A program made the translations under genes and the position numbers. Shown here in pieces: positions 23,346 to 36,021 of a DNA stretch of 64,000 nucleotides. Position 1 is the stretch's first letter, and the number at the start of each line of letters is the position of its first letter. The notes beneath the pieces were generated by a model. It worked only from the letters and a program-made list of their open reading frames with translations. It was not told the origin of the DNA and searched no databases. The stretch comes from Incurvaria masculella (taxonomy: Eukaryota > Arthropoda > Insecta > Lepidoptera > Incurvariidae): NCBI GenBank assembly GCA_946894095.1, contig OX335649.1, positions 11,364,001-11,428,000 of the forward strand, given 5' to 3'.

Positions 23346-24162
23346 ACACGTATAGAAAAACAATTTCTGTTTTCTATACATACGTTTTCGACTGGTCTTT
23401 TACTAGCTTTAAATAAAACATTAAACCTATTAATCTATTTTAGATAAAGAAATACTATTCACTGTTCTCTCGATCGCTCTGGAGATGGACATTTCACTGC
23501 ATATTACTTTTATTCATATGCACCGACATAGCTAATATGTATTTATCAACATATGCCTTTACAGTGAAATGCTTAACCACCTTCATATATTTAGCATACA
23601 AAATGACTAAAAAGTTAAAGCTGTCGCCGCCTGATAGTGATATGGAGCAACATTTATTGACATCTAATTGAGTGGCACAAGTCACCTACCGAAACGCAAG
23701 TCTTACCGTTACTTTTAAATCTGGCGTATTCATCAATATAACTCTACCAATATATAAAGAGGAAAGGTTTGATTTTTTGTTTTTTTATTTGAATTAAATA
23801 GGCTCCTAAACTACTGGACGGATTTGAAAAAATCTTTCACCGTTGGAAGGCTACAGTATATCCGAGTAATATAGGCTATATTATTCCAACGGTGAAAGAT
23901 TTTTTCAAATCCGTCCAGTAGTCGTTTCGGAGCCTATTCAAGTAAACAAACAAAAAATCAAACCTTTCCTCTTTATATATTGTCTATATCTATACCAATA
24001 TATAAAGAGGAAAGGTTTGATTTTTCGTTTATTTATTTGAATTGAATAAGCTCCGAAACTACTGGACAGATTTGAAAAAATCTTTCACCGTTGGAAAGCT
24101 ACAGTATATCCGAGTAACATAGGCTATATAATATTTTTTTTTTAAATCCCTTCCCCTTTTAG

Positions 24163-24271
24163 GATCCCTCCTTACCAATACTCCGATAACGTAACCCAAG
24201 GGCAAAAAATGACCAAGAATCTTCTTTACATCGCGTGCGCTGCGAAAACCATTCACGATAGAACGAAATAA
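24163..24271 (+). pseudogene. Candidate captured exon, copy 2
   Basis: Preceded by a strong acceptor (tcccttccccttttag ending at 24162) and open from 24164 to the TAA at 24269-24271. Compared with 11198-11302 the reading frame is kept and only a few residues change; copy 1 has a shortened pyrimidine tract. Origin of the protein unknown. Confidence 0.35.
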
Positions 24272-24660
24272 TGTATTACAATTTTATAGAACACATCATT
24301 ATCTACAAAAAATGTGGCGACAGCACACATCTAACTATTAAAGTTATGTCACAATAAGTGTGCATTTATTTTAAAATAAAAATTTAAATACCGCCGCTAG
24401 AAAAGGCTCTTTATTTGTACCTAGGTATTAATCCTTATTAAGATTAATAAATTATTATTTAAGACTGCTTCAATACCTTTATATTACTTTTTGAATTATT
24501 CCATTCGGACATTCAAAAGATATCACCAGTTTAAAAATTAGAAAAAAATCCGCTCTGTTAGCTATGCGTTTTAGAGTTTGTAGGCGTCACTCAGGGGTAC
24601 CGGAGAGGAGTCAAGGCCACAAAATAAACTTGCCATGCGGCTCATTCCGGCAGTCTGCTG

Positions 24661-24872
24661 GTCTATTTCTGGCATTTCGTAATCAGGAATCAGGAATCCT
24701 GAGTCGCTTTTGTAGTGATTTTCAATGCGATTTTCTTGTCGAAAATATTCCGGAACATAGTTTTTTTTTATTAACCAAGGTTTTCCCTCGAAAAACTCGC
24801 TTTTAAAATCGCTATAAAAGCGGTTTTCTAGACTCAGGATTCCTGATTCCAGATTCCTGAATGCCAGGAATA
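24661..24872. mobile_element. Inverted-repeat MITE inside the Helitron, copy 2
   Basis: Copy of 11678-11892 with the same arms ('tctatttctggcattt' ... 'tgccaggaataga'). Confidence 0.6.
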
Positions 24873-25449
24873 GACCTGCTGCTCCCTACGCTGCTGTCGT
24901 GTGCGGAATTTAAAAAATTGTCGCTTGATAATATTTTGTCGCTTGATGATAATTAGTTTAGTAGGTAACTAAATGCATTCAAAAAGTTATTTTCAGAACA
25001 AGACCCATTAATATATTTTGTACATTTAGTTATCCTAAATTAAATAGTTTTTATGATTTTCGATAAACATTTTTAAGTTGTAGGTTATAGTCGTAATTGT
25101 AGGTAGCTAATAACAGTTAAGCTAATTATTTAGTGCAAAATAAAACAACATCAAATATTGTTTACAGGGAGGCTTTAACTCAATAAATTATTTAATGGCT
25201 TTTGTTTTGTGATTATGACCTTTTTAGAATAATAATTAGTATGAAAAATACATAAAAAGTAAAAAATACAGAAAAATACAAAAAAAATATTCACAAAAAA
25301 CATAAAATAATATTTTTTTTTTATTTCAAATATTTCAATGCAGGTATACGCTCTTTTTTAGGAACTTTGCATAAAAAGGGTTCATTTGTATATATTATGC
25401 ATTATATATATGCATTTGCACGGGCATACATTATGCCACATATATATGT

Positions 25450-25818
25450 ATTTATGTGACTGCAAATGGATATCTAATACCCACATACTGTAATGTATTC
25501 GCCAGACACACCACATTCCCGAAGGAATTAGGAGCCATGCCAGGATTTTCTCTTTATGAACACGGCTACATTGAACGGATGTTAAACACGGACAATTATT
25601 AATTGCTGATTCGACCATCATTTCATCCAATGCGATGATACCAACCGCGCAGACTTAACCCGACCACCCAGTAGGGGTAGGGGACGTACAGTTTTACATG
25701 GATTCCGAACCACGGAACAGCTCGGAATCCAATGCTGAAGGGGGCGGGGATTTGAACCCATACCTCTGGATTTGAAGGCAAGACCACCAACTTCTGAGCT
25801 ACGAGCCGCTCTTACCCA
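25450..25818 (-). repeat. tRNA-derived SINE, unit copy 3
   Basis: Uninterrupted copy: head 25818-25740 with a B box 'gggttcaaatcc', then the body to 25450. Confidence 0.75.
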
Positions 25819-26186
25819 GTTGGTTCTGCTGGTTGAGGTTGAGCTGGTTGACGTTGTCGGGACCCGAGAAAGCGACCCGCTCATCGTCAAGCCAGATCCC
25901 AGCGAAATCGCTTACAATGGATCCTGCCCGTGACGACACGTTGCCTGAGGCGTCATCACGAACCGACGATGTTTCGCTTCTGATTACCTGTGGTGCATAC
26001 AAATCATCATCAATGACACAGTAGATTTGTAGTCAATGTTGTTTCCTCGTAGTTCTTTAGTTCTTTGCCTTAGACAGTTCTACTAAAAATGTAAGTTTGG
26101 CAGTACCATTTAGGTATGAAATCATAATTGTATTCTATCATTAATGTGGACGAAAAGAAAAAGACGAAAATAAATCATAACTTATA

Positions 26187-26283
26187 GACCAGTGAAGTTT
26201 CTTTGCGGGTCCTTCTTCACTGTTTGATCGAATCCGCGGATCATTTAAATTGTGACATGACTTAGTGTAGTTTGACTACCAGA
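26187..26283. repeat. CAGTGAAG tail repeat, unit copy 3
   Basis: Third copy of the 2105-2225 block, with a shortened tail. Confidence 0.6.
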
Positions 26284-26289
26284 ATAAAT

Positions 26290-28238
26290 GAAAAAAAGAA
26301 ATATAAAGCTATACCGAGGTATAGCAGTAGCTCAACTCAGGCCATTTTTGAGATAAATACCGTCCCTCCATCGAGTTTCGGGGTTGTCACTTTATATATT
26401 GGTGGAGTACTGCTGGTTTTGTTACGACGACGGTTCAGCACCGCGAAACTAGCTTAGAGCCCATACAAGCGAAATGTGCCTGTACAGGTGCACGAAATCG
26501 GGACTTTGTATGGAGTGGAGCTACTGGATGTAATCCTCTATGTTCCCTACTATGAGGACTGTAATTAATAGTTTGTATTTTCGCCGCAACACACCGATCC
26601 CGAGAGCTTGCTAGCGTCCACGCAGCCTGCAGTCGCCACCACAAACACTCAGCTTTTCACACCGCCGCCGCCGCCGCCAATCACTCTCTTCTCTATAGCC
26701 AGGACTTCCACTATAATTTTAGGATGAGTAGCAAATTGCAGGCTCACTAACCAACGTTTTAAATAGAAGTGAAGAGTGGGTACTCTTCAAAAAGCGAGCA
26801 GGTAGACGTACTCGCCAAGTCTTGCGGGTATGCAAACATATCGACGCACGTACGGCAAGCAAGTCTCGATATGCAATATGCTTCGGCTGCTAATCCCGAC
26901 AGTAGTCCTTATACAGCAGGCATAAGATCCAACACTGAATAATCATCACGATTATTCCGGCAATGTTCAGACAACACACAAACATGAAGAACTATACTGA
27001 ACACTCTATGTATTCTGTATGTTGTACCGGTTGATCGCGCGGGCGACTGTTGGAGCCTGTCGTCGGGCCCTCGGACTCACTGTTGGTCTTCTCCGTATGT
27101 ATTTCTGTGTGGTGTGAAAGCAAAGTCTTCTTCTCAGCTACGTACTCGTGAACTAACTAGTAGCTACATCAGCCAGCCATAGTAAAAAATAACAGACGCT
27201 CAAAACCACTAACCTTCTTTTTGGTGGGTGGTGGTGGCAGCGGCCGTCTTGCACGGTTTCCCCCGACCCGCTCCAATGCGCCTGGGTGAAATGTCCAGGA
27301 TTGAGTGTACCCTGCGACATAGTTTTGAATTATGGCGTTTGCATGGATACAGTGAGCTAACGTAATTATTCAATGGTGTTTAAGTCAAAATTGTATGGCG
27401 TTTGCGTTACTAACTCGTTATTTCCAGTATCACATTTTTTTTATATGACAGACATTCGTATAACAGGTCCTCACCTAAGAAGTTCCCGACGACACCCATG
27501 GGCTTTTGAACTTTCATGGAGGCTGGTGTTAACGGTAGGATTGAATCCCCAGACAAAAGCCGGTGTAAGCGGCAAGATCCCCAGACAAAAGCGAATCCAA
27601 GCAATGGTTGCGTTGTTTAATAAACACTATGTAATATGTAATGTCGAGTAGTGACCCTAATGAGTATAAACAAACCACGCTCAGGCTAAACACTCTCAAG
27701 TGGCTAGGAGGAGGCCGCCCAAGTGATACCTATTTTGCCATAGAGTATGATGTTATGATTTGTTATGCTACGATTATTTTATGTTCCGCCAACTTTGTAA
27801 TTGTTTGCTTTGATTATGATTTAATAGTTGTGAGCGCGATGTCGCTCTGGGCTGACATTCTTCGCCTCCATCGACCGGTTCAATTACCGGCTAGGAAAAA
27901 TATGTTCATTTATAGACGGTGTTAACGCACGTAGGCGACATTCCCGAAAGGGGGTTATTTTGGGTCACATACTGATGCCGAAAAAGCAGTTTTTTTTATT
28001 ATTTAAGCTTATGTTTAAAAGTTTATCGATTTATAATATCTGTATGAAAACATAGTATTTCATAATATGAATCGCACTGCATTACTATTATATTATTCGG
28101 AAGCAGGATTTTTTTAACTAAATGCAAAATATTACATTCAGACCGCCACAATACAATTGGCGGCAGTCGGCGCGCAGTCAGCTGGGACATAAAACGCGTG
28201 ACGTAACTGTGGCCCGAGACGGTGGTGGGGAATTCGTT
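26290..28238. other. Unclassified part of unit copy 3
   Basis: Equivalent to 2240-3969. Short ORFs of 60-94 codons are not conserved in frame between the copies. No domain recognised. Confidence 0.5.
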
Positions 28239-28785
28239 TTAAGGTGGCCCATCCCGCTCATCTCCCCATACAAAAGGGGAAAGAAGATCACACTGATATT
28301 TCTTGTCAGAGATCCAAAATTTTGCTCAAAATAGCTTTATGTGATGGAACTCGATGTCTGATGACCATTGGGATTGTAAAATTGTGTTAGGTTTCTAAGT
28401 TATAAGGTCCGAAAGTTCGAATTTTTCGCGCGTTTGATACAATATCTTTGTAGATGGATTACGCAATGATAAAGTAAGAACATCTTAAAAAGATTAGTCA
28501 TCAGACATAGCTTATTTAATCAAGATGTATAATCTATTTGGTTTTTGTTAGATTTTTGACTACAGCGGTCGTGGTTTACTTTTAGCTAGTCGTTTTGAAA
28601 TTAAAATTTTCGTAAATCTTACCAAATCATACACTATGCACATTGTCTTTTTTGTAGATATGTTGCATCTTCCTCATCACGGAGCCTGTCTTATTTTTTG
28701 AAACAGAGAAGGTCCCAGAGCGCAACAGCACGGTTCTGTACCGTGCCCGCGAATGAGTTAGGCCCGCCGGGTTGGGCCACCTTAA
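28239..28785. mobile_element. Putative TTAA-type MITE, unit copy 3
   Basis: Same inverted ends (ttaaggtggccca / tgggccaccttaa) and TTAA borders as 3970-4480, slightly longer because of an internal ~30-bp insertion near 28505-28535. Confidence 0.5.
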
Positions 28786-28790
28786 ATCAA

Positions 28791-29880
28791 TCTCTCACAT
28801 TGCGTGTAAACAAAGTAGTAATCAGAATTCAATACATTATTTCGTCTTAGCTTATTTAATATTGGCCGGTAGGTATGCAGTTTCGTTATATACACCAATA
28901 AAAATTCTATGAAAAAAAAAATCAAAATCTTACGAGGATATTACCAGTTACCTCTGAGTCTCGCTCTGAGTCCGTTAACCTCTGTAGCATCCCGGTATTA
29001 TGGCCCTGTAGGTCACGGTCATTAAGAAAGTTCACGTACAACTTCGATTTATCTCACCCATTTTTAGACACACAACAACACAACACACATTTACGAGGTC
29101 AAATGTAATACGTATTGATCACAATTGGTATGCTCTCATCGACGGCGATGTCACCGCTCGACTGAAAACAATGTACTCAGCGTTGCCGATAACCACTCCC
29201 CCGATTCCCAAAAACGTTCTTAGTATTACCCGAAATCCGTAAAAAAATTGAGCCCCGCGGATTGGCCAATTCCCCGTTAATTTCCCTACCCTTGCATTGC
29301 CCACCATTTCCCCCGAAAAACATCAAATTCCCCGCGATTCAGGGAATCGGGGAGCGATTGTCAACGCTGAAAGTACTATCTACTTATGTATGCACCTGCT
29401 GTATACCTGCGCGTGCACATGGCGTGCTTACACCATTCCAAAGGGAAGTCACTGAGGTAAAAATTTGAATTAAATCTGCATATTTTTTAGATTTAATTTT
29501 TAAATACCACAAAATGTTCAGTGTACGAAACAGTTAAATTATCGGTATTAAAATAGAAATTTAAAAAAAAAATTAACACGCAAAAGTTGTTTACAATGCT
29601 GGGAAGAAAGTACTGTTTAAATATCTCAAAACATTTTAATGGAACAATAAAATTACATACCTACATTCTTAGCAAAAGTTGTTCTATATCAGATACTGAA
29701 TTAACCCTATAAGGCTTGTAGATTATTAAAATCTCACCTTATATACAACGCTAACTAAACGCATATTTATTTATTTATTAAGGACAAACAAAAAAATTGC
29801 ATACATATTATAAAGTCGTAGAATTACAAATTGTTTATAAGTATGTACCCAGCACAGAAAGTCACAACTAAACACTGGGG
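28791..29880. other. Unclassified part of unit copy 3
   Basis: Equivalent to 4486-5611. It ends at 'aacactgggg' joined directly to 'ttaaggcg', the intact version of the site hit by the 3.7-kb insertion in copy 1. Confidence 0.5.
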
Positions 29881-30925
29881 TTAAGGCGAATAACGTTATT
29901 TTAGGGAAAAAACTGAAAAGAAACAATACAGGTTTATCTACAGTGATACATTAACAGGATATTTAATAATGATAACAATCATTGTAAAAAAACCCTTTAT
30001 TTAACTATAACTATTGCATGGTATGATTTTATGGATACAAACAAAAATAAAGCTGATAAAAACAAAAATCAAGGTCCGTAACTCAACATCAGGTTAAACG
30101 AACGAAATTAAAAACAAAACCATAAAAAAATTAAACCACAAATGAATGCTCTTGTGGCAAGAGATAATGTTACCTCCTTTTTAAATGCATTCATATTTAC
30201 ATTATGGATATCTAAGTGGCTAAATATTATATCGTTGTGCACTACGCACATCTTACGGAGTGGACATCGATTACCAACATTTGTGCGGCAGAGATCGAAG
30301 TGGAATACATTGCATTGCCTGGTGCCCCTAAAAGGTACGTGGAGATGTGCTTGCCGAAGGAGATCAGGACAGCCAAAAGAATTGTTTCAGATTGTATATA
30401 ATATCCTTACGCTAAGTAGAAGCCGACGGCTACTGAGAGTGAGCAATGATAAAGCAGATAACAGGTTTTCATAAGATGGGCACAATTTAACCCAAGGGAC
30501 TTGCGCTGAATCATCACAATGGATTGTGCATATTTGTAAGAGAAAGGGTTTCCATATGGCAACTGCGTATTTCAACAGTGAACGTACTAAAGCCGTGAAC
30601 AAGATTATATATGTTTTAGTTTCCTTAAAATTAAAAGAGGAACGAAGCACAAAGCCTGTCATCCGGTTATCTATTATATGATCGATATGCACTATGTGCA
30701 TATCGTGTGGCTTAGAATTAACAATAACTCCGAGGGCTCGCACAAAACGTACCCTTATAAGGACGTGTCCACTAATAGCGCACTGAGAGTTTGTTCCGTG
30801 TTTATTTGTAGTGAAAGTAATTATTTTGTGCCAAGACAGACTGAGATATGTTTTATTATCTAAATAATATTGGGAAACTCTATCTACGTCACGTTGAAGA
30901 TCCAAACAGAAAGAGATTAATATGT
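29881..30925 (-). pseudogene. LINE RT C-terminal fragment, unit copy 3
   Basis: Copy of 9312-10400 with extra small deletions. The 172-codon ORF 30905-30387 joins segments that are out of frame in the other copies and contains LGVIVNSK, HIDHII, GFVLRSS and LLKYAVAIW. Confidence 0.7.
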
Positions 30926-31219
30926 AATTTACACCGATTGCTTTATACTAACAAACACGTATAGAAAAACAATTTCTGCATATTACTTTTATTAATATGA
31001 ACCGACATAGCTAATATGTATTTATCAACATATAGCTTTACAGTGAAATGCTTAACCACTTTCATATATTTAGCATACAAAATGACTAAAAAGTTAAAGC
31101 TGTCGCCGCCTGATAGTGATATGGAGCAACATTTATTGACATCTAATTGAGTGGCACAAGTCACCTAACGAAACGCAAGTCTTGCCGTTACTTTTCAATG
31201 TGACGTATTCATCAATATA

Positions 31220-31320
31220 ACTATACCAATATATAAAGAGGAAAGGTTTGATTTTTTGTTTTTTTATTTGAATTGAATAGGCTCCTAAACTACTGGACGG
31301 ATTTGAAAAAATCTTTCACA
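31220..31320 (+). mobile_element. Truncated Helitron 5' end
   Basis: 'ctataccaatatataaagagg' through 'ctactggacggatttgaaaaa', then homology to the other unit copies stops. Only ~100 bp remain. Confidence 0.65.
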
Positions 31321-31904
31321 TGATGAATTTTTTTTTTTACTTTAATAAAAAAATATGCGCACAGCTAAAATCATAAGTCATTAAAGTTTTCAATTTCAAA
31401 CAAAGCAGAACACTTTTATGTTTTTTTGTGTATTTTTTAGAGACAAATGGGGAGAAAGGCCCTGATTGGTGTCTCTTGGCACACCGTTAAAAAATTAATA
31501 AAACAACAAGTTACTAAAAATATAATTATTGTAATGAGTACGGAATTACAAAGACGTTACATAATTAGTATTAAATTCAAGAAAATGTTATTCATACATT
31601 TTAAAAAATCTATCACTATGTCTCCTGGGCCACCAATGGACAGAAAGTTAGCAAACTTTCGAAACAAATTTGGACCGTGAGTCTAATTACAATGAAATCA
31701 AGTTATTTCATAGTTCTTAATCTCCTCTTCTAAGTCTTGTAAAAAATACTGTATTCAAGTTCTTTTGGTTAAACAAATGAACGAAAAATCATTTCAAAAT
31801 TTGGGGACATCCGGTTTCCCAAGAGACATATTTGGCTATGCAAGAGACGTGGTACGTACAAAACAAGGAACCTAACTAAACTTACTGTCTGCTGTCTAGA
31901 TCTA
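31321..31904. other. No gene seen
   Basis: AT-rich. A 77-codon plus-strand ORF (31447-31680) has no recognisable motif and lies in A/T-biased sequence. Confidence 0.4.
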
Positions 31905-34090
31905 CTTAAGTGATGGGCTTGTCCCAGTTCGGCCAGGGAACTGTGTGGCGTAAGCTCTTCGCCCTAGACTCCAGGAAGGAGAGTGGCGCTGATGGTATTC
32001 CTGCGCAGGTGTTGAAGAAATGTGCTCCATTGTTAGCTCCTGTCCTAACCTGCCTTTACAGCCTATCGTACTCCACTGGATGTGTGCCTGCAGCTTGGGA
32101 ATCGGCCATCGTTTAGCCCGTGCCTAAAAAAGGCGATCGATGAAACCCGGCCAACTACCGACCCATAGCCATTACCTCTCTTCTCTGCAAAGTGATGGAG
32201 CGCATCATTAACTCTCAGTTGATGAAGTATCTAGAGAGCAATGAACTTATCAGCGGTCATCAATACGACTTCCGTCCGAATCGATCTGCTGGGGATCTCT
32301 CACATGAGATGGGCGATGCGCTAGAAGATAATATCGAAGGTATGGCTATCGGCCTGAGCGAAAGCATTTCACCAGGTCTGGGACAAGGCACTGCTTTCCA
32401 AGCTGCTCTCCTATGGCCTTCCACCTGAGCTGTGTGACTATATTGACGACTTCCTGCATGGCCGCAGCATAAGTCTTGCTTAAGGATTACTGCGCTCCAA
32501 AGCCCTGTCTATGAATGACGACGTACCGCAGGGCTCTGTGCTGTCTCCAACCAGTTTTCTGCTAAAAATGTATGAAGTGCTCAATTTGACCGACATAGAT
32601 TGCTACGCAGATGGCAGCAGGATGCTAGCCAGGTACACCAGTCATCTGACCGCAAGCTGTGCTGAAGTGGAGGAGGATAGGCGGCGCCTTGTTGTTAAAC
32701 TCGAAGAGACCCTGGAAAATGTTTTCGGGTGGGGTCTCTAGAACCTCGTCGAGTTTAACGCGAGCAAGATACAGGCGTGCATATTCGGTAGGCGAACTCC
32801 GTTCTGTGCGGCTGCGACCTTCCAGGAAACAACTCTACATATGACGTCCACATAGTAGTCGTGGGACGAGAAATGAGAAATGGGTTCGTATAACTGTTAC
32901 TAGTGTAAAAACGAAGTATTCATTTTACGCCGAGCAGTATGGCCGCTACATTTCTTGTAGCGCACTGGATCGCGCACGCGGCGAGCCAACGAAAGCCCGT
33001 AGGTTGCGAGACGTCTAGACGCTACGACCCGCCAGCCGCGACTGTCTCGCTCGCGCAATGGCGGGCGGCAACTGTAGCTGTAACCGGCTTGGAGCCGGCG
33101 ACTCTCGTAACTGGAGTTACGAGTAATAGTTAGTAATATTAATAATTACTTCGTTGCAGGATGTAGCCGGCGACTCTTTACCGCCGGTTACCGCCGAAAC
33201 TGTAATGCGCGCGCGCAGGGCGCACTGTAGTCAAAGAGGCGCTACATTGTTAACGACCGCCGTTGTGGTTTGCTTACAGAAAAATTCCAACGATTAGTAT
33301 TTCTAAATGATAATAGGCATATAAAATAAATGATAATTATGTTTATTTATCATTTGTGTTATATTATTTCTGGGGATTATTTTGTCGAGGATAAAAAGTT
33401 TTGTCTGACTTCTTAATTGTTTGCGATAGTAGTTATTATATTATAAATATTTTATATATATATATTATATTATATATATTATAGTTACAAAACCTCTTTC
33501 TTGATTTAGATTTTTGTTGAGAATACAGGTCACTGCACTCGAGATTCAGAATTCATGTGAGATGATCGAACCGTGCTAGATGTCATTATACCCATTCATT
33601 TCCGGCCAAAAAAAAAAAGAGCAGAAAAAGGAGAGGGAGTTTTTTTTTATTTCTTTTTGCAACAGTTTCCGCAAACGGCTATCGGCATCAGCAATAACAG
33701 TTACTAACGTTTTCGAAGACCAGTGGAAACGCCCACGACTACCACATAGGGATCCTTGGTGTTGACCTGACGCATGACCTTAATTTCGGACACCATATCG
33801 GCGATAAAGCCAAGCTCGTCTGAAAAAAGCTGGGAGTCCTCAACAGTGCCTCAGTATTTCATACCTGCCCAAAAACTGCTCCTCTACAAGGCGCAGACAA
33901 AGTCTTGCGTGGAGAACTGTTCGCATTTTTGGGACGGCTCAGCTAAGCACCTGTTAGACTCCAAGAGATAGACTCGATACAGCGTCGGGCTGTGCGTCTC
34001 CTCGACGCCCCCGAGGTATCCCTGAACTGTTTCCGATTATTTATCAGGGTCTCAATTCAATCTCTTTCAATTCAATTTCAATCTCTCTCT
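31905..34090 (+). pseudogene. Decayed non-LTR retrotransposon RT (jockey/CR1-like)
   Basis: Broken frames read, in order: GADGIPAQVLKKCAPLLAPV, then PVPKKGD, NYRPIAITSLLCKVMERII, YLESNELISGHQYDFRPNRS (RT finger and palm blocks), then QGSVLSPTSFLL, DCYADGSRM (the YADD box altered to YADG), and EFNASKIQACIF. After an inserted element (32856-33741) come LGVDLTHDLNFGHHI and IDSIQRRAVRLLDAPEV. Many stops and frameshifts; no endonuclease domain remains. It is plainly inactive. Confidence 0.85.
32856..33741. mobile_element. hAT-like non-autonomous element inside the LINE
   Basis: Flanked by a perfect 8-bp duplication CCACATAG (32848-32855 and 33742-33749). Ends are inverted: left TAGTCGTGGGACG, right reverse complement TAGTCGTGGGCG. 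An 8-bp duplication with short inverted ends fits the hAT superfamily (P elements also make 8 bp). The 886-bp interior has no transposase. Removing it restores the LINE reading across the junction. Confidence 0.8.
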
Positions 34091-35074
34091 ATGACGTCTT
34101 TGTTTTTATTAATTTGTTAGTGGCATTTTGGCTGAAATAAAAATTTAAATTAGTCAGCATCAACTATATCAAGACGTCACAAGCATAGCACTTAACGAAA
34201 CTGTTTTAAGTTCATTTTAGGTCAGTGTTAACATTATTTCCTAACAATCAGGCACTAGATGATTTCTTGAGATGTATAAAATCGTTATTTTACTGAACAT
34301 GAACTCCGGGACCAATCAAATAGCAAAAATTACATGACATTCTACTTTTGAGGGCTTATTTTCTATGCCAGAAGATATCAAAACATACATAAATGCAGCT
34401 GTAGCATTGTAAATAATTTATTGGTGATAACTCATTAGCAAAAATTTTTTACACGCGTGGACAAAGGCAACCAAATCTTTCAATCACATACAGGAAATGT
34501 TCGCAAAACCTGTCGTCTTATTCGGTCTAAATATCAGACAAAAAAATAGCAATAAAACTAGACAAGTCTCCTGCATAACTGAAAATGTCTCTTGGGTAAC
34601 CATTTCGGTGACACATGGGACCGGTTATCCAGGAGACATTTAATCGTTCTAGCTGGCTCATTGTAAGACTCTTAAAATTTAGAAAGAAATAAGTTGCTAT
34701 AATGACTTACCCGACTACACTCCTTTGCAATGCGTTCGCACTTATAAAAAAAACACAATCTCCACGAATATATCACAGTTATCCAGCGGACTCACAATAA
34801 ACACACCTAGCCTACAATGGAGCCTCGGACGGAATGGCTGAGTAAAAATCAGGTTTTCGAATAAGAGTACCCGATCGCCTGATTCGTAACCTCCTCTTCT
34901 ATTAGGTGGAGCTTAGCTAGCGCTGCTTTACTCACAAACAATGTGCCATTATCGGTTATCCAGGGGACATACATAAAAGTAGGAAATCCGGGAACCAGTA
35001 ATAGAAAGACGATTTCTCTTTTTTAGTACACTATATTTGTATGAATTATTCACATTTAGATAACATACAATATC
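34091..35074. other. No gene seen
   Basis: Non-coding. Contains the repeated words 'ggttatccagg(a/g)gacat' near 34624 and 34955, and an inverted relative near 35430. I searched the minus strand here for the missing MIB2 3' exons and found none. Confidence 0.4.
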
Positions 35075-35245
35075 ATTTCATTTCATTTCATTTCATTTCA
35101 TTTCATTTCATTTCATTTATTTATTCAACTTCTGGTAGTAAAACTACACTAAGTCATGTCACAATTTTATTGATCCGCGGATTCGATCAACCAGTGAAGA
35201 AGAACCCGCAAAGAAACTTCACTGGTCTAATAAATTATGTTTTTT
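35075..35245. repeat. Inverted CAGTGAAG tail repeat with (TTTCA)n
   Basis: (TTTCA)n at 35075-35118, then the reverse complement of the 2105-2225 block ('cagtgaagaagaacccgc...cactggt'). Confidence 0.65.
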
Positions 35246-35629
35246 TTTTTGTCTTCTTTTTTTTTAGTCCCCATAAATGATATAACACAATTATGATTTC
35301 ATACCTAAATCATCTAGGTCTATGCGACTTATAATATGAAGCTTTCTTGTAAAAGTTTTTAAACAACGACAAAAATCCACAACCAACCTACTCAAGGGAC
35401 AGTCAATATTTGTATGGAGACTGTGATTTTGTCCCCTGGATAACCAATTTATTTTCAATTAACCAGTCAGATCTTGCCCAATTAGTACGAAAACTATGTT
35501 CATTGTTTATCTGATGAACCAATAAAGCTTTGAAATAGATTTTGTGAAGTACCATTTCATTGTTATGATCAACTCATGGCCAGGGACAGCCAAATACAAC
35601 GAAGAGTTGATTCACCCAAATAAGTGACT

Positions 35630-35947
35630 AAAATAGTTTTTATGATTTTCGATAAATATTTTTAAGTTGTAGGTTATAGTCGTAGTTGTAGGTAGCTAAT
35701 AACAGTTAAGCTAATTATTTAGTGCAAAATACAACAACATCAAATATTGTTTACAGGGAGGCTTTAACTCAATAAATTATTTAATAGCTTTTGTTTTGTG
35801 ACAATGACCTTTTTAGAATAATTAATAATACAAAAAAATATATATTCACAAAAAACATAATATAATATATCGTTTTTTTATTTCAAATATTTCAAATATT
35901 TGCACGGGCATATATTATGCCCGTGCAAAGCCGGGACGGGCTGCTAG
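35630..35947 (+). mobile_element. Helitron 3' end with hairpin and CTAG
   Basis: Matches 12060-12455 and 25040-25430 of the unit Helitrons, but here the end is complete: a palindromic stretch around 'gcacgggcatatattatgcc', then 'gccgggacgggctgctag' followed by t. A hairpin plus terminal CTAG before T is the Helitron 3' signature. Confidence 0.75.
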
Positions 35948-36021
35948 TGTAATATATAAGATTAATTAATATATTATGAGAATAATATATTAAACACTAA
36001 AATGTATTAATCCAATTTTAC

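Larger units (their letters stand above)
12461..25442. repeat. Composite tandem unit, copy 2
   Basis: Second head-to-tail copy, 12.98 kb long because of copy-specific insertions: a 5S-headed SINE (12616-13010), a MITE (13991-14271), a DIRS-like element (14271-19275) and a mariner (21123-22065). About 1.3 kb equivalent to 28305-29585 of copy 3 is missing at 21018. Correcting for these gives an ancestral unit of about 7.6 kb. Confidence 0.85.
23745..25442 (+). mobile_element. Non-autonomous Helitron cluster, unit copy 2
   Basis: Same layout as 10797-12460. A palindromic pair of 5' ends spans 23750-23985, a further 5' end begins near 23995 ('tataccaatatataaagagg'), and the body runs to the shared 'gcacgggcata' near 25430. 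The terminal CTAG is missing. Confidence 0.7.
25443..31320. repeat. Composite tandem unit, copy 3, truncated
   Basis: Third head-to-tail copy. It matches copies 1 and 2 in order but stops inside the first Helitron 5' end (after 'gaaaaaatctttcac', about 31320). It carries none of the large insertions of copies 1 and 2 and so shows the empty sites. Confidence 0.85.
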
